From positions 1-12,944 of the forward strand of contig CAMPIC010000026.1 in the NCBI GenBank assembly GCA_946886185.1: 12,944 nt of DNA, in the 5' to 3' direction. The notes beneath the pieces were generated by a model. That model was not told the DNA's origin. It did no database searches and was given only the letters and a program-made list of their open reading frames with translations. This document shows positions 6,646 through 12,944 of this stretch, one piece after another. The position numbers and the translations under genes are program-made. The number at the start of each line of letters is the position of its first letter. Position 1 is the stretch's first letter. This stretch comes from an uncultured bacterium (GTDB lineage: Bacteria; Eisenbacteria; RBG-16-71-46; CAIMUX01).

Positions 6646-8433
6646 CTAGTACTGCGCGAGCTCCAGGAGCGCGCGCTGCACGTGCCGCTCCTGAGGCAGG
6701 ATCTCCGCTTCCAAGATCCAGTTGTACGGAATCGGGCTCTCCGCACCTCCCAGGCGCCGCACGGGAGCGTCCAGATGCTCGAACGCTTCGCTCGCGATCC
6801 GCGCCGCTACTTCCGCGCCAAATCCGCTCGAGAGCACGTCTTCGTGCGCGACCAGGACCTTTCCCGTCTTGCGCACGCTTTCCACGATCGTTTCCATGTC
6901 GAGCGGAACCATGGTGCGCAGGTCGATCACTTCGACCGACACGCCATGCTCGCGCTTCATCCATTCCGCGCCGTCCAAACTCTTCTTCACGAGCGCGCCC
7001 CAGGTCACGACCGTGAGATCGGTGCCGGCGCGCACCACGCGTCCCACTCCCCACGGGAGCAGATAATCCGCATCCGGTTCCGGCGTCGCCGCATAGGACT
7101 GGCGGTACAGTCCCTTGTGCTCCAGGAAGAGGTACGGATCCTCTCCGCGGATGGCCGACTTGAGCAGGCCCTTGGCGTCCGCGGCGTTCGACGGATACGC
7201 GACGTAGAGCCCGGGAAAGTGCGCGAACGTCGCTTCGATGTTCTGGCTGTGATAGAGCGCGCCGTGGATGTAGCCGCCCACGGGGATGCGCACCACCACC
7301 GGGCAGGTCCAGTCTCCCGCCGATCGATACCGCATCAGCGCGAGCTCGTTGCGGATCTGCATCATGGCGGTCCAGACGTAGTCGCCGAACTGGATCTCCA
7401 CGACCGGCTTGATTCCAGTCACGGCCATGCCGATGGCGGTGCCGATGATCGACGACTCCGCCAGCGGCGAGTGGAAGCAGCGCGTGTCTCCGTACTTGTG
7501 GGTGAGACCGCGCGTCGCCGTGAACACTCCTCCCTTGTCGCCTTGCACATCCTGCCCGTAGACCACGACGGCATCGTCGCGCGCCATCTCCTCTTCCATG
7601 GCGTGATTGATCGCGTCCACCAGCACGATCGAATCGGAGATCTTGCCCGCCGGCTCGCGCCGGGCCCCCGCGGGCGCGCGATAGACGCGATGCGCATAGA
7701 CATGATCGAGCGCCGACTCGGGATCAGGGAACGGCCTCGACTCCGCATGCTCGGCGCGCTCATCGATCTCGCGCCGCACTTCCGCGCGCACCTCTTCGAG
7801 CTCCTCGCTCGTCACGAGTCCCATTTCCACCAGCTGCCGCTCCAGATGCGGAACCGGATCGCGCTCCTGATCCGCCGCCAGCTCTTCCGCAGAGCGATAC
7901 TTCGCCTGGTTGTCGGACGAGGAGTGCGGAAGAAGCCGCACCACGTCGGCCGCAATCAAGGTGGGTCCTTCTCCGCGGCGGGCGCGCTCCACTGCCTGCC
8001 GCGCGACCTCGAAGGAGGCGAAGAGATCGCAGCCGTCCACTTCGACGCGCGCCAGCCCTTCATAACCCGCGGTCATCTTGTAGACCGAGCATCCCGCGGT
8101 CTGTTGGGAGATCGGCACCGAGATCGCGTAGTTGTTGTCTTCGACGAGGAAGATGACCGGCGCGTGCGCGCGCGCCGCCCAGTTGAGCGCCTCGTGGAAG
8201 TCTCCCTGGCTGGTGGTTCCTTCGCCGCACGACACCATCACGACTTCGTCGCTGCCCGCGCGCTGAATCGCGAGCGCGGTCCCCACGGCCTGGAGGAACT
8301 GCGTCCCGGTCGGGCTCGATTGCGAGACGATGCGCAGCTTGCGATGGCCGTAGTGCGCCGGCATCTGACGCCCGCCGGAGTTCGGATCGTCCCGCTTCGA
8401 AAGGAAGCAGAGCAGCACTTCCTCGGTCGTCAT
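6646..8433 (-). CDS. Fused 2-oxoacid dehydrogenase E1 alpha-beta, main part after an in-frame TGA
   Basis: E1 decarboxylates a 2-oxoacid with thiamine diphosphate and acylates the E2 lipoyl arm. From the ATG at 8433 (595 residues), residues 1 to about 260 are most of the alpha subunit. This includes GGRQMPAHYGH, the ThDP/Mg motif (Gly70-Glu71-Gly72 through Asn100-Asn101, EDNNYAIS) and the loop PHSSSDNQAKYRS. Residues from about 264 are a complete beta subunit (SIVLVDAINHAM, HSPLAESSIIGTA with Glu326, GALYHSQNIEATF, WGALVKKSL). Alpha and beta are therefore one polypeptide, as in fused branched-chain-type E1 enzymes. The alpha N-terminus is encoded directly upstream in the same frame, separated only by TGA plus four codons. 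No frameshift is seen over these 595 codons, so the rest of the gene appears under selection. ATG 8433 has no clear ribosome site. The stop is TAG. Confidence 0.9.
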   Translation of the reverse strand: MTTEEVLLCFLSKRDDPNSGGRQMPAHYGHRKLRIVSQSSPTGTQFLQAVGTALAIQRAGSDEVVMVSCGEGTTSQGDFHEALNWAARAHAPVIFLVEDNNYAISVPISQQTAGCSVYKMTAGYEGLARVEVDGCDLFASFEVARQAVERARRGEGPTLIAADVVRLLPHSSSDNQAKYRSAEELAADQERDPVPHLERQLVEMGLVTSEELEEVRAEVRREIDERAEHAESRPFPDPESALDHVYAHRVYRAPAGARREPAGKISDSIVLVDAINHAMEEEMARDDAVVVYGQDVQGDKGGVFTATRGLTHKYGDTRCFHSPLAESSIIGTAIGMAVTGIKPVVEIQFGDYVWTAMMQIRNELALMRYRSAGDWTCPVVVRIPVGGYIHGALYHSQNIEATFAHFPGLYVAYPSNAADAKGLLKSAIRGEDPYLFLEHKGLYRQSYAATPEPDADYLLPWGVGRVVRAGTDLTVVTWGALVKKSLDGAEWMKREHGVSVEVIDLRTMVPLDMETIVESVRKTGKVLVAHEDVLSSGFGAEVAARIASEAFEHLDAPVRRLGGAESPIPYNWILEAEILPQERHVQRALLELAQY

Positions 8434-8445
8434 CCCGAACTCGAG

Positions 8446-8448
8446 TCA
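8446..8448 (-). other. In-frame TGA codon interrupting the fused E1 gene
   Basis: Codon 93 of the E1 frame is TGA, between Gly-Leu-Ala-Phe and Leu-Glu-Phe-Gly-Met. Frame and similarity continue on both sides with no base gained or lost. Nearby genes (the first plus-strand gene, lexA, lipA, E2, lpd) all end in TGA, which argues against a reassigned code. A possible UUCGG/CCGAG stem with an 8-nt loop begins about 8 nt after the TGA, but it lacks the GU-bearing apical loop typical of bacterial SECIS elements. Confidence 0.9.
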
Positions 8449-8724
8449 GAAGGCGAGACCGCGGTAGTAGGGATAGGCCCAGTCATGTCCGGGACGCATG
8501 TTGGCCGCGAGCGCGATCTGGACCGCTTCGTGACCGGCCGCGCCGATGTGGAAGAAGCTTTTCCCCTGCTTCAAGAGGATGAGCATCTTCTCGTCGAGGC
8601 GGCGCGTGCGCAGCATGTTGCGATGCATCGCGCGCAGCGCCTCCACCGGGATCTCGACTCCCGGCCGGGCCGACTTTCCTCGCTTGCTCTGCGTGCGCGC
8701 TCCCGACTTGGTGTTTACTGGCAT
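8446..8724 (-). CDS. N-terminal segment of the fused E1, ending at the in-frame TGA
   Basis: These 92 residues are the start of E1 alpha (EALRAMHRNMLRTRRLDEKM, FFHIGAAGHEAVQIALAA, DWAYPYYRGLAF). They stop at a TGA that is in frame with the following 595-codon E1 reading frame. Read through, the product would be 692 residues, a normal size for a fused alpha-beta E1. The ATG at 8724 has GGGAG about 5 nt upstream. It overlaps the lipB TAA by 10 bases, so translation is probably coupled to lipB. Alone this segment has no ThDP site. It could act only if the TGA is decoded, if the two pieces associate, or if the TGA is a sequencing or recent mutational artefact. Confidence 0.85.
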   Translation of the reverse strand: MPVNTKSGARTQSKRGKSARPGVEIPVEALRAMHRNMLRTRRLDEKMLILLKQGKSFFHIGAAGHEAVQIALAANMRPGHDWAYPYYRGLAF

Positions 8725-9584
8725 GAAGCTCCCATCCTCCCTTCGAGCGAGTCGTTCCTGCTCGTAGGGTTCTCTTTCTTGGACGATTCGGCGCTCTCAC
8801 GCGCTTCCACGCGCGACAGCTCCGCCTCCAGTTGATCGCTCGACAGGCGGATCGGAGTGCGACCGAATCCGCGGGAAGCATGGTTCATGACGAGACGCTC
8901 GACTTGGGCTCTCTCCGGAGCGGTGCCCGAAAGAGCGGCGATCGAGGTCACGGGACGGCCGGTCAGGCCGCAAGGGACGATCCACGAGAACGGTTTCAGA
9001 TCGAGATCGAGATTGAGCGCGAACCCGTGCGTGCTCACCCAGTGGCTGAGATGGAGCCCGATGGCCGCCACCTTGGCGTCCGACGCCCATACTCCGGTAG
9101 CGCCCGCCGATCTCCCCGCCGCGATGCCGAAATCGCGCAAGGTCGCGATCAGCACCTCCTCGATTTCTCTCAAATAGCGATGCACGTCCATGTGCCAGCT
9201 CCGCAGATCGAAGATCCAGTAGCCGATCAATTGGCCGGGACCGTGATAGGTGACATCTCCGCCCCGATCGACCTCGACCAGCTCCACTCCTCGCCGCGCC
9301 AACTCCGCTTCCGGAAGGAGCACGTTCTCCAGGTGCGCGTTCCGCCCCAGAGTGACGACCGGATCGTGCTCGAGGAACAAGAGCGTGTCGGGGATCCCTC
9401 CCCGCCAGCGCGCGCGCCAAAGCCGCCGCTGGAGATCCCAGGCGCGCCGATACGGCTGGCGGCTCTCCCAGGAGACCACCCAAAGCGGAGGTGCCCCGCT
9501 GTCAGAGCGAGGTGCCCCGCTGTCAGAGCGAGGCGCCCCGCTGTCAGAGCGAGGTGCACTGGTCGTAGGCCAGTCCCGTTGCAT
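8715..9584 (-). CDS. lipB: LipB, octanoyl-[ACP]:protein octanoyltransferase
   Basis: LipB moves octanoate from acyl carrier protein to the lipoyl-domain lysine, the first step of lipoate assembly before LipA. From the ATG at 9584 it has 289 residues. The conserved core begins at LWVVSW (about residue 34) and contains RGGDVTYHGPGQ (His114). The catalytic pair is Lys171 (AKVAAIG) and Cys205 (PCGLTG). The core is followed by a charged Ser/Glu-rich tail of about 35 residues not expected in the family. The start is uncertain. ATG 9584 overlaps lpd by 41 bases and has an upstream GAGG; ATG 9617 would overlap by 74; GTG 9479 sits directly at the core. With either ATG the N-terminus contains three copies of APRSDSG, encoded by the 21-bp repeats. 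The stop TAA overlaps the E1 ATG. Confidence 0.93.
   Translation of the reverse strand: MQRDWPTTSAPRSDSGAPRSDSGAPRSDSGAPPLWVVSWESRQPYRRAWDLQRRLWRARWRGGIPDTLLFLEHDPVVTLGRNAHLENVLLPEAELARRGVELVEVDRGGDVTYHGPGQLIGYWIFDLRSWHMDVHRYLREIEEVLIATLRDFGIAAGRSAGATGVWASDAKVAAIGLHLSHWVSTHGFALNLDLDLKPFSWIVPCGLTGRPVTSIAALSGTAPERAQVERLVMNHASRGFGRTPIRLSSDQLEAELSRVEARESAESSKKENPTSRNDSLEGRMGASCQ
9490..9552 (-). repeat. Three 21-bp tandem repeats spanning the lpd stop and lipB start
   Basis: Units lie at 9490-9510, 9511-9531 and 9532-9552, with a 5-base start of a fourth to 9557. They are identical except for one T/C change in the third. On the minus strand each unit contains CACCTCGCTCTGACAGC or its variant. The copy at 9532-9552 provides the last codons and TGA of lpd, and the next two repeat them after the gene. 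In the lipB frame the units read APRSDSG three times. Because 21 is a multiple of three, changes in copy number would not shift the lipB frame. Confidence 0.95.
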
Positions 9585-10947
9585 CCGCCACCGCCTCGGC
9601 CAAGGTTGGATGGGCATGGACGGTGTCGAGGATCTCCTGGTAGGTCGTCTCCAGGCTCAACCCCAACCCGAGCTCCGCGATCATCTCGGTCGCTTCCGAT
9701 CCGATGATGTGCGCGCCCACGAGCCCGCCGTACTTCGCATCGAAGATCAGTTTGACGAAACCCTCGGTCTCCCCGATCGCGAGGCTCTTGCCGTTCGCGC
9801 GGAACGGGAACTTCCCGATCTTGAGCTCGAGACCTCGCTCGCGCGCCACCTGCTCGGTGAGTCCGATCGACGCCACCTGAGGCTGGCAATAGGTGCATCC
9901 GGGGATCTTCTCGTAATCCATCGGCGCGTGATCCTGCCCGGCGATCTGCGTAACGCACGCGAGCCCTTCGTGGGACGCGACGTGCGCGAGCCAGGGAGGG
10001 CCGATGACATCGCCGATCGCATACACCCCCGGCACGTTGGTCTGATAGGAGTGCTTGTCCACCACGATGTGGCCGCGGTCGGTCTTCACGCCGACTTCTT
10101 CCAGACCCAACGATTCGATGTTCCCCTGGACGCCGATCGCGACCAGCGCGACGTCCGCATCCACCGTCTGCTCTCCCTTGGGAGTCTCGATCTTCGCCGA
10201 GACTCCATCCTTGGTGCGCTGGAGAGAGCTCACCTTCGAGGACAGCAGCATGTTCATCTTGCGCTTCTTGAAGATCCGCCCGAGCTCCTGCGAGACCTCG
10301 TGATCTTCCACGGGAAGCAATCGATCGAGCATCTCCACGATCGTGACCTGGGTTCCGAACGCCTGGTACATGTAGGCGAACTCCACTCCGATCGCCCCCG
10401 CGCCGATGATCAGCATCGACTTCGGGATCTGCGGGAGAATCATCGCTTCCTTCGACGTGAGGATCCGCTCGCCGTCGAACTCGACTCCCGGCAGCCGGCG
10501 CGGCCGCGCTCCGGTCGCGATCACGATGTGATCGGCGCTCACCGTGCGCTCTCCTCCTGCGGAAAGCTCCACGGTGAGACGATTGGCCGCGGTCAGACGG
10601 GCGCGTCCATCGATCACGTCGCTCTTGTACTTCTTGAGGAGAAAGCCGACCCCGCGGTTGAGCTGGTTGGCGACTTCACGGCTCCGCTCGACGACGCGGC
10701 CGAAATCGAGCGAGATGCCTTGCGCATGGATGCCCCAGAAGTCGCCGTTCTTGAGGTGCGCGTAGAGCTCGGCGTTCTTGAGGAGCGCCTTGGTCGGGAT
10801 GCATCCCCAGTTGAGGCAGATTCCGCCCAGATGCTGCGATTCGATCACCACGGTGCGCAGCCCCAGCTGCGCCGACCGGATGCCGGCCACATAGCCGCCC
10901 GGGCCACCGCCCACGATTGCGACATCCCAATGATCGGAATTGGACAT
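9544..10947 (-). CDS. lpdA: Dihydrolipoyl dehydrogenase (E3)
   Basis: E3 is the FAD flavoprotein that reoxidises dihydrolipoamide on E2 and passes electrons to NAD+. The start at 10947 gives 467 residues, a standard size, with GGAGGA 7 nt upstream. Residues 9-36 are the FAD-binding Rossmann motif (VAIVGGGPGGYVAG). The redox disulfide is Cys44 and Cys49 (GGICLNWGCIPTK). A second GxGxxG motif (IIGAGAIGVEFA) binds NAD, and YAIGDVIG contacts FAD. The C-terminal HAHPTLAE supplies the catalytic His446 and Glu451 contributed across the dimer. A longer frame reaches a GTG at 11028, but those residues show no homology and a poor ribosome site. It heads the apparent lpd-lipB-E1-E2-lipA run. Its TGA lies in the 21-bp repeats. 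Confidence 0.96.
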   Translation of the reverse strand: MSNSDHWDVAIVGGGPGGYVAGIRSAQLGLRTVVIESQHLGGICLNWGCIPTKALLKNAELYAHLKNGDFWGIHAQGISLDFGRVVERSREVANQLNRGVGFLLKKYKSDVIDGRARLTAANRLTVELSAGGERTVSADHIVIATGARPRRLPGVEFDGERILTSKEAMILPQIPKSMLIIGAGAIGVEFAYMYQAFGTQVTIVEMLDRLLPVEDHEVSQELGRIFKKRKMNMLLSSKVSSLQRTKDGVSAKIETPKGEQTVDADVALVAIGVQGNIESLGLEEVGVKTDRGHIVVDKHSYQTNVPGVYAIGDVIGPPWLAHVASHEGLACVTQIAGQDHAPMDYEKIPGCTYCQPQVASIGLTEQVARERGLELKIGKFPFRANGKSLAIGETEGFVKLIFDAKYGGLVGAHIIGSEATEMIAELGLGLSLETTYQEILDTVHAHPTLAEAVADATGLAYDQCTSL

Positions 10948-11263
10948 CCTGTTCCTCCGCTCCTCCACTTGCCACCCCGGTCTTCCCCGAAGATGACGCG
11001 CCGCGCGTCGAGTCGCGCGGTTCATCACCTCCGTTTCGACCGCTCGCCACCCCTCTCCCGGAACGGAGCGCTCATTTCCTCAGGGCGTAGTCGGCCCCGG
11101 CCGGCCTCGTCGCTGGCCTTCGTCCGATCGGAACCGAGATCGAGAAATCGCGCGCGTACCGGGTCGAAATCCGCCGGGGCGTGAGCTGTTCCGGCGGCTG
11201 GTGGGCCTCCCACCGCGAACGGTCAAGCTAACATAGACCGACCGCGGCGACCAAGAGCGGCCG
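10948..11263 (-). other. Intergenic stretch upstream of lpd
   Basis: This 316-base gap separates the DHH phosphoesterase from lpd. It contains a perfect GGTGGG-CCT-CCCACC hairpin at 11200-11214, a small CCGC-TA-GCGG palindrome at the DHH stop (11261-11270) and a TTGACC at 11221-11226 that could be a -35 element. I find no good -10 at the right distance. A 62-codon minus-strand frame (11025-11213) ends at the lpd upstream extension but shows no domain and no ribosome site. A promoter for the lpd operon probably lies here but cannot be placed with confidence. Confidence 0.4.
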
Positions 11264-12325
11264 CTAGCGGGTCAGCGCGCCGCTCGGCACCTCCGGCGCG
11301 ACCAGCTGGGCCCCCGCGGCCGGTGCCCGCAGGATTTTCAGGATGCGCAACTTGAGGAGCTTCTCCATCTCCCGCGCGCGGTCGGGGGTGCTCGCGGCAG
11401 CCGGCACCTTTCCTCCCGCCATCATCCCGTGGCCTCCCGCCTTGCCGAGCTTTCCGACCACCTTCTGGATGACCGATCCGGCATTCGCGTGCGGCAGGTT
11501 GGTCCGGGCCGAGAGCAGGATGTCTCCGCCGTAACGTCCGATCGTGAAGGCCCAGCGAATCCCTTCCATGCGCACGATGAGGTCGGCGAACTGAGCGACG
11601 ATGTCCGGATTCGAGACGCTGCCCAGCTTCGTCACTGCCACCCGACCGTGCGTTTCGGTGCCCGAGATCGCTTGGTCGAACATCGCGAAGTAGCTCCGTG
11701 GAATCGGAGGATGCTCGATGCGCGAGAGCGCGACATTGTCGACCAGCGGGAAGAAGCGCAGGAAGGCGCGGAAGTCCGCGCGCGAAGACTCCCGCCCCAG
11801 GTTCTGCGTCTCCGACTTGATCGCGTAGAAGAGCGCGGTCGCGAGCCGCTTGTCCACCTTGACCTGCGCCGCTTCCAGATACTCCGCGAGCATGGAAGCG
11901 GTCGCTCCGTATTCCTCGCGCACGTCGTAGAACGGGACCGAGCGGGTCAGCTCCCGGCAAGGATGGTGATCGATCACGATCGTCGGCAGCACTCCTTCGG
12001 GAAGCGAGTTGTTGCCGGTCCCGGGTTGGGAGTCGACCAGCGCGAAGGAGTCGTACGAAGACAGATCGATCTGGTGGAGCGGGCGGATCGGAACGCGCAG
12101 CACTTCGGCCAGAGTGCGATTCTCGTTCCGTCCGATGATGCCGGCGTATGCGAAATCGACCCGCATCCGCTTCACCTTGCGCACCACACGAGTCAGAGCC
12201 CATCCGCTCGCGATGCAGTCGGGGTCGGGATTGTCGTGGGTCAGAACCAATAGCCGGCGCTTCCCCTTCAACGCCTCCACCATCTGGCGGAGACGCCTTT
12301 CCGGGGCGCCCGTGGAACTGGACAA
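11264..12325 (-). CDS. DHH/DHHA1-family phosphoesterase (NrnA-like)
   Basis: The 353-residue protein has the ordered motifs of the DHH superfamily. Motif I is THDNPDPDCIAS (His30, Asp34, Asp36), motif II is VDSQPG (Asp98) and motif III is DHH at 119-121. The C-terminal DHHA1 domain ends in the GGHGMMAGGKV substrate-binding loop. Family members are metal-dependent hydrolases acting on nanoRNA, pAp or cyclic dinucleotides. This two-domain layout without membrane or CBS/PAS domains is nearest NrnA-like oligoribonuclease/pAp phosphatases, but the exact substrate cannot be read from sequence. The start is TTG, chosen because AAGGAGGAG lies 7 nt upstream; an internal ATG at 12283 would trim the first helix. 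The stop is TAG. It has its own predicted promoter and is separated from lpd by about 316 bases. Confidence 0.92.
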   Translation of the reverse strand: MSSSTGAPERRLRQMVEALKGKRRLLVLTHDNPDPDCIASGWALTRVVRKVKRMRVDFAYAGIIGRNENRTLAEVLRVPIRPLHQIDLSSYDSFALVDSQPGTGNNSLPEGVLPTIVIDHHPCRELTRSVPFYDVREEYGATASMLAEYLEAAQVKVDKRLATALFYAIKSETQNLGRESSRADFRAFLRFFPLVDNVALSRIEHPPIPRSYFAMFDQAISGTETHGRVAVTKLGSVSNPDIVAQFADLIVRMEGIRWAFTIGRYGGDILLSARTNLPHANAGSVIQKVVGKLGKAGGHGMMAGGKVPAAASTPDRAREMEKLLKLRILKILRAPAAGAQLVAPEVPSGALTR

Positions 12326-12356
12326 GCGGGGACTCCTCCTTCCATCGCCCTCGAGA

Positions 12357-12373
12357 GAGGCGCGAAGCGCCTC
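12357..12373 (-). promoter_or_regulatory. 7-bp hairpin near the 5' end of the DHH phosphoesterase transcript
   Basis: A perfect inverted repeat, GAGGCGC-GAA-GCGCCTC, lies between the predicted -10 element and the ribosome site of the DHH gene. It would form a stable hairpin at or near the 5' end of the mRNA. It has no T-run after it. A stabilising 5' cap-like stem is one possible role; a protein-binding operator is another. Confidence 0.5.
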
Positions 12374-12403
12374 ATCCTAGGAACCGCGTCGAGCGGGGGT
12401 CAA
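12374..12403 (-). promoter_or_regulatory. Predicted sigma70-type promoter for the DHH phosphoesterase
   Basis: On the minus strand TTGACC (12398-12403, 5 of 6 matches to the -35 consensus) is followed by 18 nt and TAGGAT (12374-12379, 4 of 6 matches to the -10). Transcription would start near 12367, about 40 bases upstream of the TTG start codon and its strong ribosome site. This is a consensus match only. Confidence 0.5.
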
Positions 12404-12765
12404 GCACGATCCCGGGCGACACGCGCCGTCCAGCCGGACCCTTCGATGGACGTAACATACTATCTATCAATTATTTACTGCATCCAACCGGGCATTTCTG
12501 GCGAACCACCTCTGCAATCCCGCCTTACGGATGACACGCCTGTCCGCGGATCCTTGCAGCTCGACCCTGGGATCTCAGAACCCCGCGGGTCGCATCTCGG
12601 GATCGGCCGCGACACGGTTCCTGCGACTCGGCGCGGGCGGTCCTGCCGCGTTGGGCCCGACCTGGATGCACTTTCCAGTTGGATGATGGCGGTTGGAATA
12701 CGGCCGCGGTTGGGAAGCGGGGCGCCCGCGCGCGACCGGCACATGGATCCCGCGGAAGGCGAATT
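12404..12765. other. Non-coding gap with an AT-rich patch
   Basis: About 360 bases between the histidine-kinase stop and the DHH promoter. Bases 12449-12488 are strikingly AT-rich (ACATACTATC, TCAATTATTTACTG) against a GC-rich background. A 107-codon plus-strand frame (12446-12769) starts there, but it has no ribosome site and no recognisable domain. The words GTTGGA, GTTGGA and GTTGGG recur within about 12675-12715. I see no transposase remnant, tRNA or clear terminator. Confidence 0.4.
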
Positions 12766-12944
12766 CTAGGTGGTTCCGGCCGATTCGCCCGTCTCCCCGA
12801 AGACCGGCACCGGATCGGTTCGGCGGCGATCCACCGGAACGATCTTGGAAATCCGAGATTCCACCGGAAGCACGATCCGCATGGTCGTACCCACTCCTTC
12901 CCGGCTCTCGATCTCGACCCGGCCTTCGTGGCGCTGGACGATGC
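12766..12944 (-). CDS. Sensor histidine kinase, C-terminal end (partial)
   Basis: The last 58 codons of a minus-strand gene that continues beyond the right edge; the stop is TAG at 12766-12768. The visible start reads IVQRHEGRVEIESREGVGTTMRIVLPV in two overlapping parts: IVQRHEGRVEIESR and then GVGTTMRIVLPV. This is the end of a HATPase_c ATP-binding domain, with the G2-box GVGTT and the final beta strand. It is followed by a 30-residue polar tail. The kinase type, sensor region and partner regulator are outside the window. Confidence 0.85.
   Translation of the reverse strand, partial: IVQRHEGRVEIESREGVGTTMRIVLPVESRISKIVPVDRRRTDPVPVFGETGESAGTT

Noticed and set aside
8409..8445. SECIS element after the E1 TGA
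   Set aside because: Only a 5-bp UUCGG/CCGAG stem (with one G-U pair) and an 8-nt loop can be drawn. The apical GU loop of known bacterial SECIS elements is absent, and no Sec genes are in the window. Kept only as a possibility in the finding.
8446..8448. Genetic-code reassignment of TGA to Trp or Gly
   Set aside because: Five other genes here end naturally at TGA at the expected family length.
6520..8835. 771-codon plus-strand open frame opposite E1
   Set aside because: It is antisense to clearly conserved E1 sequence, is Arg/His-rich as expected of a high-GC shadow frame, and has no recognisable domain.
10948..11028. N-terminal extension of lpd from GTG 11028
   Set aside because: The extra residues are Arg-rich and non-homologous, and the ATG at 10947 has a well-spaced GGAGGA.
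9250..11184. 644-codon plus-strand open frame opposite lpd and lipB
   Set aside because: It is the antisense of conserved E3 and LipB coding sequence, with biased Arg/Asp/His composition and no motif.
11025..11213. 62-codon minus-strand frame upstream of lpd
   Set aside because: No ribosome site, no domain, composition typical of random GC-rich sequence, and it overlaps a hairpin at its start.
12446..12769. 107-codon plus-strand frame in the right-hand gap
   Set aside because: It starts in an AT-rich patch without a ribosome site, has no recognisable motif, and ends across the histidine-kinase stop.

Overview
The window is GC-rich bacterial chromosome with tightly packed genes. The first protein ends in a FlgD-like (Por/T9SS-type) sorting domain with a PNPF motif. 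LexA appears to use a CGAAC-N4-GTTCG operator. Together these suggest an uncultured member of the FCB-like radiation, of the kind often binned as Candidatus Eisenbacteria. That placement is inference, not something the sequence proves.

Layout. (1) Positions 1-2617, plus strand: the 3' part of a large probably exported protein built from about twelve beta-rich repeats, an Fn3-like module and a FlgD-like C-terminus. (2) Everything after it is on the minus strand. Read in transcription order from the right edge: the last 58 codons of a sensor histidine kinase (12766-12944); a 440-bp non-coding stretch; a DHH/DHHA1 phosphoesterase (11264-12325); lpd, E3 (9544-10947); lipB (8715 to about 9584); a fused E1 alpha-beta (6646-8724) broken by one in-frame TGA; an E2 acyltransferase (4837-6441); lipA (3675-4580); and lexA (2778-3374), which converges on the first gene.

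Function. lpd-lipB-E1-E2-lipA is a self-contained module. E1, E2 and E3 form a 2-oxoacid dehydrogenase complex, of branched-chain or pyruvate type. LipB and LipA make the lipoyl group carried by the E2 lipoyl lysine. lexA follows lipA but has its own promoter, whose -35 overlaps the lipA stop codon and whose spacer holds a perfect LexA-box palindrome. A second LexA-like box lies 24 bp upstream, inside the lipA 3' end.

The most unusual features are: (a) an in-frame TGA at codon 93 of an otherwise intact fused E1 gene, in a genome that uses TGA as its ordinary stop; (b) tandem repeats that begin at gene 3' ends and re-copy the stop codon of the gene just finished. There are ten 26-bp units filling the whole E2-lipA gap, three 21-bp units across the lpd stop and lipB start, and a 31-bp duplication after the first gene. 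The recurrence of (b) at three separate genes looks like a genome-level process rather than chance. No tRNA, rRNA, CRISPR array, transposase or phage gene was seen.
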